From positions 1 through 62,709 of the forward strand of contig SIAQ01000013.1 of assembly GCA_009697105.1 (NCBI GenBank): a DNA stretch of 62,709 bases. Reading direction: 5' to 3'. Below the pieces are notes generated by a model that was given only the letters and a program-made list of their open reading frames with translations, was not told where the DNA came from and ran no database searches. Shown piece after piece: positions 7,313 to 15,816 of the stretch. The translations under genes were made by a program, and so were the position numbers. How positions within the stretch are numbered: the stretch's first letter is position 1; each line of letters opens with the position of its first letter. This DNA is from Gemmataceae bacterium (GTDB lineage: Bacteria; Planctomycetota; Planctomycetia; Gemmatales; Gemmataceae).

Positions 7313-7466
7313 GGATAACTCCTTGAAAAGGATGAGCCGAGCGAGCCCGCTTCGTGGTTGCCGGCGCATAGACACTGCGCTGAAAGATCCACGTTGGACC
7401 GCGCTTCGGCGATGAGTCCGTTTTACTTAGGACGCCGGCTCATCCATTTTGTGGGGCATAAGAAGT

Positions 7467-7556
7467 ATCCAACGGATGAAGCAGACGCCGTCCTTTTTAT
7501 CGGCTTCCCAAGTGTCAAGCCCAGCAGGCCGTCGCTGCCGAGCTTGGTCATTCGGC
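7467..7556 (+). other. degenerate attC-like site 4
   Basis: The left core ATCCAAC (7467-7473) fits RYYYAAC. The right side GCCGAGCTTGGTCATTCGGC matches the right arm of attC-like site 1 (GCTGAGCTTGGTTCGTTCGGC). Internal pairing is poor. It lies 24 bases upstream of the VOC gene, the same spacing seen for the other cassettes. Confidence 0.4.
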
Positions 7557-7580
7557 ACATCGAAGGGGGGTCAAACAACC

Positions 7581-7925
7581 ATGCATATCCACTACTTCGA
7601 GATCGTGACCAAGGAGGTTGACGCGGTGTGCGCTGCGTATGCCACAGCGAACGGGGTGCAGTTCGGCGAACCGGACCCTGGGCTCGGCAACGCGCGAACG
7701 GCCCCAATGGCAGGCGGTGGACTGTTGGGGGTGCGGGCGCCTTTGCGCGAGACGGAGGAGCCGGTGGTGCGGCCCTACTGGTTAGTGGATGACATCGAAG
7801 CGGCGGTCGCAGCGGCAGTGAAGGCCGGCGGTGTGGTCGCCCTTCCACCGATGAAGATCCCCGGACATGGTACCTTCGCCATTTACATCCAGGGCGGCAT
7901 CGACCATGGCTTTTGGCAAAAGTAG
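7581..7925 (+). CDS. VOC (glyoxalase/dioxygenase fold) family protein, 114 aa
   Basis: A single-domain vicinal-oxygen-chelate protein. It starts MHIHYFEIVTKEVDAVCAAY, continues with a G-N-A-R-T-A and GGGLLGVRAPLR segment, then VRPYWLVDDIEAAVAAA and ends IPGHGTFAIYIQGGIDHGFW, the usual VOC order of beta-alpha-beta-beta-beta repeats. Members bind a metal and act on diverse small molecules; this subgroup has no firmly assigned substrate. The start ATG 7581 has a GGGGGG-rich ribosome site 9-14 bases upstream. An attC-like right arm precedes it and a GCCGAAC core follows the stop at 7952, so it may be a former cassette. Confidence 0.8.
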   Translation: MHIHYFEIVTKEVDAVCAAYATANGVQFGEPDPGLGNARTAPMAGGGLLGVRAPLRETEEPVVRPYWLVDDIEAAVAAAVKAGGVVALPPMKIPGHGTFAIYIQGGIDHGFWQK

Positions 7926-8045
7926 CTGCGTGCGGGGTTGTGAAACGGCACGCCGAACCGTTATCTGGCCCCGGATCGTCGAATCCGTCGTCCACTGCGC
8001 TGGCATGGGTTGGAGAGTTGGGCGATGGATTATGTTGACGTTGTT

Positions 8046-8118
8046 TAGCCGTGACGCGCAGCGGAGCGCGGACTTGCGCCGTTGTGTGGCGCTCGGCCCG
8101 CGCTTCGCTGCGCGTTGT
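8046..8118. repeat. palindrome family D, degenerate copy
   Basis: TTTAGCCGTGACGCGCAGCG followed by GAGCGCGG, with the imperfect complement CCCGCGCTTCGCTGCGCG. It lies just beyond the stop codon of the minus-strand cytochrome gene and resembles 22857-22920 and 31141-31206. Confidence 0.65.
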
Positions 8119-8120
8119 CG

Positions 8121-11100
8121 TCATTGCTTTCCTCGCTGCGTCAGCAGGTACGCCAGCAGGTGGTTGAAGTCCTCGGCACCGATCGTCTCGGCGATGTTCG
8201 CGGGCATCGGCGAGAGCGGGCTGATGCTGCGTTCGTCGATCGTGGCTTTGTCGATGCGGACGTCCTTGCCTTGATTGTCGGCGAGGATGACGATGTTGCC
8301 TTCTTCACGCAGGAACAGGCCATTGATCGTTTGGCCGGCCTTGGTGACGATCTGCGTGGTGCGGAAGGCCTGATCGACGTTGCGGTTCGGGTCGAGCATA
8401 TCTTCGAGCAGGCGTTCGAGACCGCGGATGCCGATGCCGTCGAGTTGCGGGCCGATCTTGGCGCCCTGGGCTGCGATCTGATGGCAGTTCGCGCAGGTCT
8501 TTTGGAAAATCTTTTGGCCAAGTTCGGCATCCGCCTTGAAGCTGGCGAAAGCGTCGCGCTTCTTGGCGATGAGTTCGGTCGCCTTCTGATCGGCAGGCGG
8601 CAGGCCCTGTGTCAGCTTCTTGAGGCGGTCATTCACGTTGGCGATCTTCGTGCTGGTCAAACGCAATTCGATCGCGCGGTCTTGCAACAAGCGAGGCGAT
8701 GCCTTGCCGGCTTCGATGGCCTTGAGCAACTGATCGCCGCCGGATGCGTTGCCGCTCATGCCGAGGGCGATGGTCGTTTGCAATCGTGCCGGTGCGTTCT
8801 GCAAAGCCTTGACGAGAGCCGACTGTGCAGCGGGATGATTCGTGCCAACGAGAGCATTGGCGACCTGTTCGCGGATGGCGATCGATTCCTTCTCGTTGAG
8901 CAAGATGTTACTCAGCGTCGGGATCGACTTGTCGACATTGACGCTGACGAGCGTGGTGATGCACGTTTTTCGCAATGGCTCCGGCGTCGCGGCATTGCTG
9001 ACAAGCGCGAGCAGTTGGGGCGTGCGGTCGAGCTTCAGCGTGCCCGCCAACTCGACGCCGATCAGCGTGTCGTTGGCATCGGCGGAATCGAGCATGCCGG
9101 TGACGAGTTGCTCGATGGCTGTGCGATCCGCTTTCGCGAGGGCGGCGCCACGTTCCTGGCTGGCTTGCAGGATCGTCTTGAGCATCGTGCCCTGAGCGAG
9201 CTTGTTCTTCGGGAATTGCTTGACCGTAAACTGAATCGCCCACGGCACCGAACCTTCGCTTCCATAGCGCACGACATGATGCACGAACTCGCGCGTTTGC
9301 TCCACGCCATCGGCAAATTGCGGGAGGTAGGTTTTCAAGTAATCGGCGGCTGCGTCGGTCTTCATCGAGCGACATACATCGGCAATCACGCGATGTTCCT
9401 TCGCGCTCCATTTCTCTGCTGAAGCATTGCGCACCACATCTTTCGCGAGAAGCTGCGCGCGGATCGATAGGAGAGCCGCATGGATGAGATGATTGTCCGC
9501 TGCGGGCACGTTTAAGCGAAGAGTGACGACCGCCGACAGATGTTCCGCCGCCGGGTGTGTCGCCAGCGCCTCGACGGCGACTCGCTGCACGAAGGCGTCC
9601 TTGTCCTGGAGGCCAAGCTTGGCCATGGCGGTGTACTTGGGCGACCAGGATTTCTTCTCGGTGAGGATGCGTTGCACATGGACGCGGACTTCCTTCTCCT
9701 TCGCCGAGGTTGCGCTGGCTAACGTGCTGTCGTCGAGTTTGCCGAGGCGTTCGAGAACCCACAGGGCGTGCGACTTGCGTGAGCCATCGCCGGCGTCGGC
9801 GATATCCTTGACGATCGGTTGCAGCGCCGCCACGGCTTCGGCGCCGCTGCGTTCGACGAGCTGGTCGGCGGCGAGCAGACGCACCGTGAGATTCGCATTC
9901 GATAGCGCGTAGACGAGCGCTTTGACGTCGGCCTTGGCGAGGTTCGTGACGGGCCGCGGGCCGTCCGTGCCATCCTTGCCGCGATAGACGATACGCCAGA
10001 TTCGGCCTTTGTCGCGATCTCGGCCGGGGTGCTTCAGATCGATCTCGTAATGCCCGATGATGCGATTGTAAAAGTCGGCGATATACAGGCAGCCATCGGG
10101 CCCGAGTTTGATGTCCACGGGGCGGAACCACGGGTCTTGGCTGGTGATGAAGTTCTCCATCACCGCGGCTGGGCTGGTGCCGGTCCAGTCCAGGCGATAG
10201 GCGTTCATGCGGTTGAGCACGACATCGCCGAGGAAGAGCTTGCCGCGATATTCTTTCGGAAACTGGTCGGCGGCATAGTAGGTGACGCCACAGAGCGCGG
10301 TCGAGTGGTCTTTGAACGTGTTCATATGCGGAGCGAAGCCGAGGCCGTCGTGCTTGTTGCCGAAATGTTCGTAGAGGGCGCCGCGCAACAACATCGTCAG
10401 CGGTCGGCTGTGGCAATCGCCCGAAAACAGATTGCCAAAGGGATCGAAGGACAGTCCGAAGGGATTGACCTGGCCATGGGTAAAATGCTCGATGCGCGAG
10501 CCGTCGGCCTTGATGCGATAGGTGTTACCCGAGGCCATGGCGATCGCTGTCGAGCCGTCCTTGCTCGTGACTTTAGAGACGTTGCGAAAGCCGTGGCAGG
10601 CGTAGATCCAGCCGTCGAAGCCGATTTGAAACTCACCCGTCATGCCATGCGTGTCGTCATGGCCAAAGCCGGAGTAGATGATAGATCGTACATCGGCTTT
10701 ACCTAGTCCCTTCGTGTCGGTCATACGCGAAATCGCGGGGATGTTGTAGACGAGGGCGCCTTTGTTGTCCGCTGTCGGCTGTATGCCGATCGGGATGTTG
10801 AGTTTGTCGGCGAACGTCGTAATCTTGCGGGCGCGACCGTCCGGACCAAAATCCTCAAGAATCTTGACGGCGTCGCGGCCCTGTCCGTCCTTGGCGGCGA
10901 ACGGGTACTCGATCGTCTCGGTGACCCATAACCTGCCCGCTGCATCGAATGCGATGTTGATCGGCTTGCGAATGTCGGGGTCAGCGGCAACGAGCTGAAT
11001 CTCGAAACCGGGCGGAACCTTCAGCTTCTTGAGCTGCTCCTCCGGCCGAAGGGGTTCCGTCGCCGCGACGTGCGGGCTGGGCGGCCATTTGGGCTTCTCC

Positions 11101-11171
11101 TTCTGCTGAGCCGAGACCGGCACGATGGCGATGGAGAGGACGAGAATGGAAACGAGAGTGCGTAGGTGCAT
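8121..11171 (-). CDS. PVC-type heme-binding dehydrogenase with propeller and HEAT repeats
   Basis: A 1016-residue exported protein. Residues 1-21 are a signal peptide ending VSAQQ. Residues about 50-430 form a six-bladed propeller-type 'membrane-bound dehydrogenase' domain (PPGFEIQLVAADPDIRKPIN at the front; GPDGCLYIADFYNRIIGHYE near the end). Residues 430-840 are HEAT-like helical repeats. The C-terminal PVC-type cytochrome c domain has CANCHQ as the heme-attachment site and a downstream SPLSPMPA with a candidate methionine ligand. This architecture is a hallmark of Planctomycetes and Verrucomicrobia and is thought to oxidise sugars or alcohols outside the cytoplasm; the substrate is unknown. 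The start ATG 11171 is followed at once by the signal peptide. It is probably monocistronic. Confidence 0.93.
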   Translation of the reverse strand: MHLRTLVSILVLSIAIVPVSAQQKEKPKWPPSPHVAATEPLRPEEQLKKLKVPPGFEIQLVAADPDIRKPINIAFDAAGRLWVTETIEYPFAAKDGQGRDAVKILEDFGPDGRARKITTFADKLNIPIGIQPTADNKGALVYNIPAISRMTDTKGLGKADVRSIIYSGFGHDDTHGMTGEFQIGFDGWIYACHGFRNVSKVTSKDGSTAIAMASGNTYRIKADGSRIEHFTHGQVNPFGLSFDPFGNLFSGDCHSRPLTMLLRGALYEHFGNKHDGLGFAPHMNTFKDHSTALCGVTYYAADQFPKEYRGKLFLGDVVLNRMNAYRLDWTGTSPAAVMENFITSQDPWFRPVDIKLGPDGCLYIADFYNRIIGHYEIDLKHPGRDRDKGRIWRIVYRGKDGTDGPRPVTNLAKADVKALVYALSNANLTVRLLAADQLVERSGAEAVAALQPIVKDIADAGDGSRKSHALWVLERLGKLDDSTLASATSAKEKEVRVHVQRILTEKKSWSPKYTAMAKLGLQDKDAFVQRVAVEALATHPAAEHLSAVVTLRLNVPAADNHLIHAALLSIRAQLLAKDVVRNASAEKWSAKEHRVIADVCRSMKTDAAADYLKTYLPQFADGVEQTREFVHHVVRYGSEGSVPWAIQFTVKQFPKNKLAQGTMLKTILQASQERGAALAKADRTAIEQLVTGMLDSADANDTLIGVELAGTLKLDRTPQLLALVSNAATPEPLRKTCITTLVSVNVDKSIPTLSNILLNEKESIAIREQVANALVGTNHPAAQSALVKALQNAPARLQTTIALGMSGNASGGDQLLKAIEAGKASPRLLQDRAIELRLTSTKIANVNDRLKKLTQGLPPADQKATELIAKKRDAFASFKADAELGQKIFQKTCANCHQIAAQGAKIGPQLDGIGIRGLERLLEDMLDPNRNVDQAFRTTQIVTKAGQTINGLFLREEGNIVILADNQGKDVRIDKATIDERSISPLSPMPANIAETIGAEDFNHLLAYLLTQRGKQ

Positions 11172-11255
11172 GGGAATAATCCAAATGTAGAAATCGAAAA
11201 GAGTGGCCTAAGTACCGTTAGTGGAATGAAGTAGTTCAATCCAACACCGCGCGAA

Positions 11256-11699
11256 TCATAAATTCGTTCGCGCACGTTTCAGAATCAAAACCACTGCTCC
11301 GTAGAGATCGCCTTCGAGCGTGTGAAGATCGTGCTCAATATCCTCGCCGTAGCCTATTTTGCTGGTCCATCGGTTGCTCGATGTCTGGCGTGCCGCATGG
11401 GTAGGCACGCCATAAAGGTTTGCGAACAATGCGACTTTCTCAAACTCCAATTCCAAATCCGCGTTTGAAGCCTTCCCGTACCCAAGCGTTGCAAATGCCG
11501 CAACAATTGCTTCGACCGTCTCCGCCCTGGCAACATTCGGCGGCCAATAGAATCCGATTGCATTGGGTAACGGCCACCACCACACATTAGTGACGCCGGC
11601 TGCCCAGGCGGTGCAGTTGTAGGATTCAGTCGCGGCACTCGTGATCCGATAGTCTGTGCCCTGCAATCGCGGGAACTGCGATGGAAGCCAATCTACCAT
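11256..11699 (-). CDS. DUF7689-like protein, 147 aa
   Basis: It starts at ATG 11699 (MVDWLPSQFPRL), overlapping the stop of the upstream gene in ATGGTAG, which fixes this start over a longer in-frame one at 11723. The sequence NCTAWAAGVTNVWWWPLPNA followed by FYWPPNVARAETVEAIVAAF and a Y-G-V-P-T-H-A-A-R-Q segment matches a family of small Trp-rich proteins annotated only as a domain of unknown function. A conserved N-C-x-A-W near the start and the single His in 'P-T-H-A-A' resemble papain-like or NlpC-like catalytic patches, but that is only suggestive. It forms a translationally coupled pair with the upstream gene. Confidence 0.75.
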   Translation of the reverse strand: MVDWLPSQFPRLQGTDYRITSAATESYNCTAWAAGVTNVWWWPLPNAIGFYWPPNVARAETVEAIVAAFATLGYGKASNADLELEFEKVALFANLYGVPTHAARQTSSNRWTSKIGYGEDIEHDLHTLEGDLYGAVVLILKRARTNL

Positions 11700-12031
11700 T
11701 GCCAGCCCTTCTCGCGTGCCCAACGCAGCCAGGTTGCGCTCATTTTGGCGATGTTGCCCGAATCCTCCGCCGTGACGGGGTTAATACCCGCGATTTCCGC
11801 CAGGGCCCAAACCCAAAGCCGCGGTCGCGTCTCCAGGTCGCGCAACATGAAGGGAATAACGCACTCACCCATCGACACAATTTGGCGAAACGCAGGATGG
11901 TTTATGATCTGAGTCGCCGACGAAAGCGCACGCGTTCCCGCAACCCAGTCCGCTTCGTGGCGCCGGAACTGTGGTTCGATGGTTTCCACATGCTCAGCAG
12001 TTTCGATCACGGTGGCAGGCAAGGCTGGCAT
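11693..12031 (-). CDS. hypothetical protein, 112 aa, partner of the DUF7689-like gene
   Basis: It starts at ATG 12031 behind GGAGGG. The C-terminal half carries NHPAFRQIVSMGECVIPFML followed by RDLETRPRLWVWALAEIAGI and ends TWLRWAREKGWQW, a short helical repeat-like module seen in planctomycete and cyanobacterial proteins that sit next to DUF7689 genes. No enzymatic motif is visible. The coupled organisation (overlap with the downstream start) and the small size of both proteins would fit a toxin-antitoxin or defence-type pair, but nothing in the sequence proves this. Confidence 0.7.
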   Translation of the reverse strand: MPALPATVIETAEHVETIEPQFRRHEADWVAGTRALSSATQIINHPAFRQIVSMGECVIPFMLRDLETRPRLWVWALAEIAGINPVTAEDSGNIAKMSATWLRWAREKGWQW

Positions 12032-12201
12032 CGGTACACCCTCCGTGTCAAAATATTCGGTAATGCAATTCGACCGTTAAAGGATGGATCCTTCCGACGA
12101 ATTGCAATGCATCGTGCCCGGGAACATGCGACGCAATCTGTTTTATTCAATTCCTCGCCATCGAAGTTGCCCTTCCCGTGGAATAGAATTCCCACAGCCC
12201 C

Positions 12202-12233
12202 CGCTCACGCTCGCCGAAGGCGGGCGGCTAAAC
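12202..12233. repeat. palindrome family E, single arm
   Basis: CGCTCACGCTCGCCGAAGGC then GGGCGGCTAAAC matches the right arm of the complete copies at 27226-27314 and 56437-56524. It helps to place the GH57 start downstream of it. Confidence 0.6.
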
Positions 12234-12256
12234 GTGAATGGCTTTGGAATCGTCGA

Positions 12257-14443
12257 ATGCCGAACGTCGCACTCGCTTTCTATTGGCATCAGCATCAACC
12301 GTATTACCCGGACGACCAGACCGGCGAAAACGCGTTTCCTTGGGTCCGCTTGCACGGCGTAAAGGACTACGTCGGCATGGCCCTGCATCTGCTCGAGTAC
12401 CCGGAGATGTGCTGCACGATCAACCTCGTGCCCAGTCTGCTCGTGCAGATTCTCGCCTATACCGAGAAAGGCGCGACCGACCGCTTCCTGCAAGTCGCCC
12501 GGATCCCCGCCAAGGACCTGAGCCGGCAGGACGCGACGTTTCTGCTCGATCATTATTTCATGGCTAACCACGAGCACATGCTCAAACCTTGGCCGAGGTT
12601 CTGGGAGCTTCTTCAACTTCGTGCCGCCAACAAACAGTCTGCCGCGGAATCACTGCGGCGGTTCGGCGAGCGCGAGTTGCGCGACCTGCAAACGCTCTAC
12701 AATTTGGCGTGGATTCATCCGCTCGTCTTCGAGGCCGATGCCGAGCTTCAACAGCTTCGCGCCAAGGGCAAGCTATTCACCGAAGCTGAGAAGAATTGGG
12801 TGCTCGACAAGCACATTGCGATCATGAAGCAGATCATTCCGCTGCATCGCAAACTGGCGGAATCGGGGCAGGTCGAACTGACGACGACGCCATTCTATCA
12901 CCCGATCCTGCCGCTGTTGTTTGACAAGAGGCTGGCGCGCGAAGCGATGCCCGACGTGAAGTTGCCGCGCCACACGGCTGGCTATCTCGACGATGCCGAG
13001 ACGCAGGTCCGTCGGGCGGTGCAGCAACACGCGGCGTTATTCGGCGCGCCGCCGAAGGGCATGTGGCCCGCCGAAGGCAGTGTTTGCCAGGCGATGTTGC
13101 CGATGCTCGCCAAGCATGGCATCCGCTGGATCGCGACGGATGAAGGCGTGCTCAACCAATCGACGCATGGGTTTGTCAGCCGCGATGCTCACGGGCATTT
13201 GCGCAATCCCAGCCATCTCTATCGGCCCTATGGCGTGCGCGAGGGCGAGCACCAACTCGGCATCGTCTTTCGCGATCACGCCTTGAGCGACCGCATCGGC
13301 TTTGACTATCAGCGCAGCTCAGGCCACGACGCGGCGCATGACTTCATCCGCCACCTGCATAACATCCGCGACGCCATCCTCGCCGATCAACCGGTGCTCG
13401 TCAGCGTCATTCTTGACGGCGAAAATTGCTGGGAGCACTATCCCGAAAGTGGCGTTCCATTCCTGCGCACGTTGTACAAGCTGTGTGTTCAGGACCGGCG
13501 CATCGAGCCGGTAAAGATCGGCGAGTATTTGGAGGAAAACCCGCCGAAGGATACTTTGCCTCGGCTGTTCGCCGGCAGCTGGATCCACAACAACTTCGCG
13601 ATCTGGGTTGGGCACGACGAGGACAACACCGCATGGGACGCACTGCACCGCACCCGCGAGCATCTCGTGCATCGCGCCGCACAATCATCCATTCCCGCAG
13701 AGCAGTTGCAACGAGCCTGGGAGGAACTCTACATCGCTGAGGGCAGCGATTGGTTCTGGTGGTATGGCGACGATCATTCTTGCGCTCAGGATGCATTGTT
13801 CGATCAACTGTTTCGCAAACATTTGCAGAACGTCTACCTCGCGCTTGGCGACGTCCCACCCGTCGATCTGAATCGCGCGATCAAGAAGCTGGGGCAGCGG
13901 CAGTCGCATACGCTGCCGACGGCGTTTCTCGATGTCAAGATCGATGGCCGCACGACGTTCTTCGAGTGGTCGAACGCCGGCCGATTCGAGTGTCAGGCCG
14001 AGCGCGGCGCGATGGCGATGGTCACGCAAACGCCGATACGCGAATTGCACTTCGGATTCAGCCGGCGCGAGTTCCTGCTACGGATTGATTTCGACGAGGT
14101 CGCCAAGACCTGCCTGCGGGGATACGATATTTTGTGTATCGGATTCGACGAGCCGAGTGGCTACGAGTTGCGGATACTGCAGCCCGCGCAGCCTGTTCAG
14201 AGTTGGTGCTGGTACGTCAACGACAAACCGATGCCGACGGCGGAAGGCGTGCAGTTGGCCATCGATCGCGTCATCGAATGCGCGATCCCGTTCGCGTTGC
14301 TGGAGGCAAAGCCGAATCGCCCGCTGCGGTTCTTCGTGGAGTTGCTGCAGAACCAGCAGAGCCGTGACCGCGCCCCGCGCGATGGCGCTATCGCCCTGTC
14401 GACGCCGTCCGAAAACTTCGAGCGGATACATTGGGATGTGTGA
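12257..14443 (+). CDS. glycoside hydrolase family 57 protein
   Basis: A 728-residue cytoplasmic alpha-glucan-active enzyme. The GH57 N-terminal motif is at residues 8-18 (FYWHQHQPYYP). The nucleophile motif is at about 268-276 (KGMWPAEGS, catalytic Glu) and the acid/base motif at about 385-393 (ILDGENCWE, catalytic Asp). The C-terminal third is a beta-rich domain typical of the long GH57 forms. GH57 enzymes are amylases, branching enzymes or amylopullulanases acting on glycogen and related glucans. The frame is open far upstream, but this ATG is chosen because family proteins start with this peptide and an intergenic repeat arm lies just upstream. It is followed by galT in the same direction, a pairing that points to glycogen/hexose-phosphate turnover. 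Confidence 0.88.
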   Translation: MPNVALAFYWHQHQPYYPDDQTGENAFPWVRLHGVKDYVGMALHLLEYPEMCCTINLVPSLLVQILAYTEKGATDRFLQVARIPAKDLSRQDATFLLDHYFMANHEHMLKPWPRFWELLQLRAANKQSAAESLRRFGERELRDLQTLYNLAWIHPLVFEADAELQQLRAKGKLFTEAEKNWVLDKHIAIMKQIIPLHRKLAESGQVELTTTPFYHPILPLLFDKRLAREAMPDVKLPRHTAGYLDDAETQVRRAVQQHAALFGAPPKGMWPAEGSVCQAMLPMLAKHGIRWIATDEGVLNQSTHGFVSRDAHGHLRNPSHLYRPYGVREGEHQLGIVFRDHALSDRIGFDYQRSSGHDAAHDFIRHLHNIRDAILADQPVLVSVILDGENCWEHYPESGVPFLRTLYKLCVQDRRIEPVKIGEYLEENPPKDTLPRLFAGSWIHNNFAIWVGHDEDNTAWDALHRTREHLVHRAAQSSIPAEQLQRAWEELYIAEGSDWFWWYGDDHSCAQDALFDQLFRKHLQNVYLALGDVPPVDLNRAIKKLGQRQSHTLPTAFLDVKIDGRTTFFEWSNAGRFECQAERGAMAMVTQTPIRELHFGFSRREFLLRIDFDEVAKTCLRGYDILCIGFDEPSGYELRILQPAQPVQSWCWYVNDKPMPTAEGVQLAIDRVIECAIPFALLEAKPNRPLRFFVELLQNQQSRDRAPRDGAIALSTPSENFERIHWDV

Positions 14444-14453
14444 CCCCGTTTGC

Positions 14454-14536
14454 GTTTAGCGCTCGCGCGTGCAATCTCAATTATTGAACGATTGCAGATC
14501 GCCACGCCCCTTCGAAGGATCACGCGAGCGCTAAAC
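14454..14536. repeat. palindrome family E-type inverted repeat
   Basis: GTTTAGCGCTCGCGCGTG is matched by CACGCGAGCGCTAAAC 50 bases later. It fills the space between the GH57 stop and the galT start. There is no T-run. Confidence 0.8.
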
Positions 14537-14563
14537 CTAGACAAGAAAACAGGAACAGCCATC

Positions 14564-15586
14564 ATGCCGGAACTTCGCAAAGACCCGATCGTTGGCCGAT
14601 GGGTCATCATCGCCCCCGATCGCGCCAAACGGCCCATCACCGTCAAGAACGAGCCGACCCACGGTGAAGGCAAACTCTGCCCGTTTTGCGAAGGCGGCGA
14701 AACATACACGCCCAACGAAATCCTCGCCTACCGGGATCGCGGTACCAAGCCCAACGACAAAGGTTGGCGCGTGCGCGTCGTGCCCAACAAATACCCCGCC
14801 CTTCAGATCGAAGGCGATCTCAACAAGCGCGGCGAAGGCATCTACGACAAAATGAACGGCATCGGCGCCCATGAAGTCATCGTCGAATGCCCGTTTCACG
14901 AAGTCTCGATGGCCAACTTCACCGAGGACCACATCCGCGAAATCCTCTGGGTCTATCGCGATCGGCTCGTCGATCTCAAGAAAGACCATCGCATGGTCTA
15001 CGGCATGATCTTCAAGAACGTCGGCATGGCCGCCGGCGCGTCACTCGAACATTCGCACTCGCAGCTCATCGTCACGCCGATCGTGCCCGTCAACGTCTGG
15101 GAAGAGATGAACGGCGCTTTCGAATTCTTCGAATACCGTGGCCGGTGCATCTATTGCGACATCATTTACCAGGAGATATCGGCCGAGAAACGGGTGGTGC
15201 TTGACATGCCGAACTTTATCTGCTTTGCGCCGTTCGCGAGTCGATTTCCGTTTGAGCTGTGGATTGTGCCGAAGAACCACAACAGCCATTACGAGAACAT
15301 TCAGAAGAACGAGTTGGATGAACTAGGCACAGTGCTGAAGACGATCCTGATGAAGCTGGAGATCGCGCTTGATAAGCCGAGCTACAACTACATCATCCAC
15401 ACATCGCCGTTCGATACGCAGGCGTTGCCTCATTACCATTGGCACATGGAGATCATCCCGCGGACAACGAGGATCGCGGGCTTCGAGTGGGGCACGGGGT
15501 TCTACATCAATCCCGTGCCGCCGGAACAAGCTGCGGAGTACTTGCGCGAAGTTGACGTGGATGTAACGGGCGGGCGGAAAGGATAG
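14564..15586 (+). CDS. galT: galactose-1-phosphate uridylyltransferase family (GalT)
   Basis: A 340-residue HIT-superfamily nucleotidyltransferase. Zinc-binding cysteines lie at CPFC (39-42) and CIYC (196-199). The active-site region [15 protein letters not shown] (about 158-172) has HSHSQ where E. coli GalT has HPHGQ, and the second HIT-like block [11 protein letters not shown] is near residue 300. The His-x-His core with the nucleophilic second His is preserved; the Pro-to-Ser change is common in GalT-like proteins that use other sugar phosphates, so UDP-glucose:hexose-1-phosphate specificity is likely but not certain. The start ATG 14564 has AGGAA upstream. It probably acts with the GH57 enzyme in glucan or galactose metabolism. 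Confidence 0.85.
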   Translation: MPELRKDPIVGRWVIIAPDRAKRPITVKNEPTHGEGKLCPFCEGGETYTPNEILAYRDRGTKPNDKGWRVRVVPNKYPALQIEGDLNKRGEGIYDKMNGIGAHEVIVECPFHEVSMANFTEDHIREILWVYRDRLVDLKKDHRMVYGMIFKNVGMAAGASLEHSHSQLIVTPIVPVNVWEEMNGAFEFFEYRGRCIYCDIIYQEISAEKRVVLDMPNFICFAPFASRFPFELWIVPKNHNSHYENIQKNELDELGTVLKTILMKLEIALDKPSYNYIIHTSPFDTQALPHYHWHMEIIPRTTRIAGFEWGTGFYINPVPPEQAAEYLREVDVDVTGGRKG

Positions 15587-15716
15587 GTCCCGCTTAGATA
15601 TTTACCGTTCAACTTTGCCGCAACGTGTGGCGGTGGTGTAAGCGTTTGAACAAGCGACCGACAGCGGCGCTCGGTTCTATACTTTGAACGGGTAGATTTG
15701 TCCGATTCATTGAACG

Positions 15717-15776
15717 GTGGCACCGACATTCCTGTCTGTGCTTGCAGTTTTCACGGACAAGAATGTCTGTGCCACC
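15717..15776. repeat. inverted repeat between convergent galT and speA
   Basis: GGTGGCACCGACATTC is matched by GAATGTCTGTGCCACC, and the pairing extends outward through GATTTGTC/GACAAATC. It could serve as a bidirectional transcript end. There is no T-run. Confidence 0.7.
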
Positions 15777-15816
15777 AATGCGACAAATCCAACCGCGTGA
15801 AGTATAAACAAAACGA

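Noticed and set aside
7952..8022. A further attC site after the VOC gene (GCCGAAC at 7952, GTTGGGC at 8016).
   Set aside because: The cores have the right form but the sequence between them shows almost no pairing; only the left core is mentioned as a weak hint.
8082..9422. A 446-residue plus-strand frame opposite the PVC cytochrome gene, and the 502-residue frame at 8908-10416.
   Set aside because: Both are shadows: low-complexity composition, no ribosome site, and the true gene has domains over the entire stretch.
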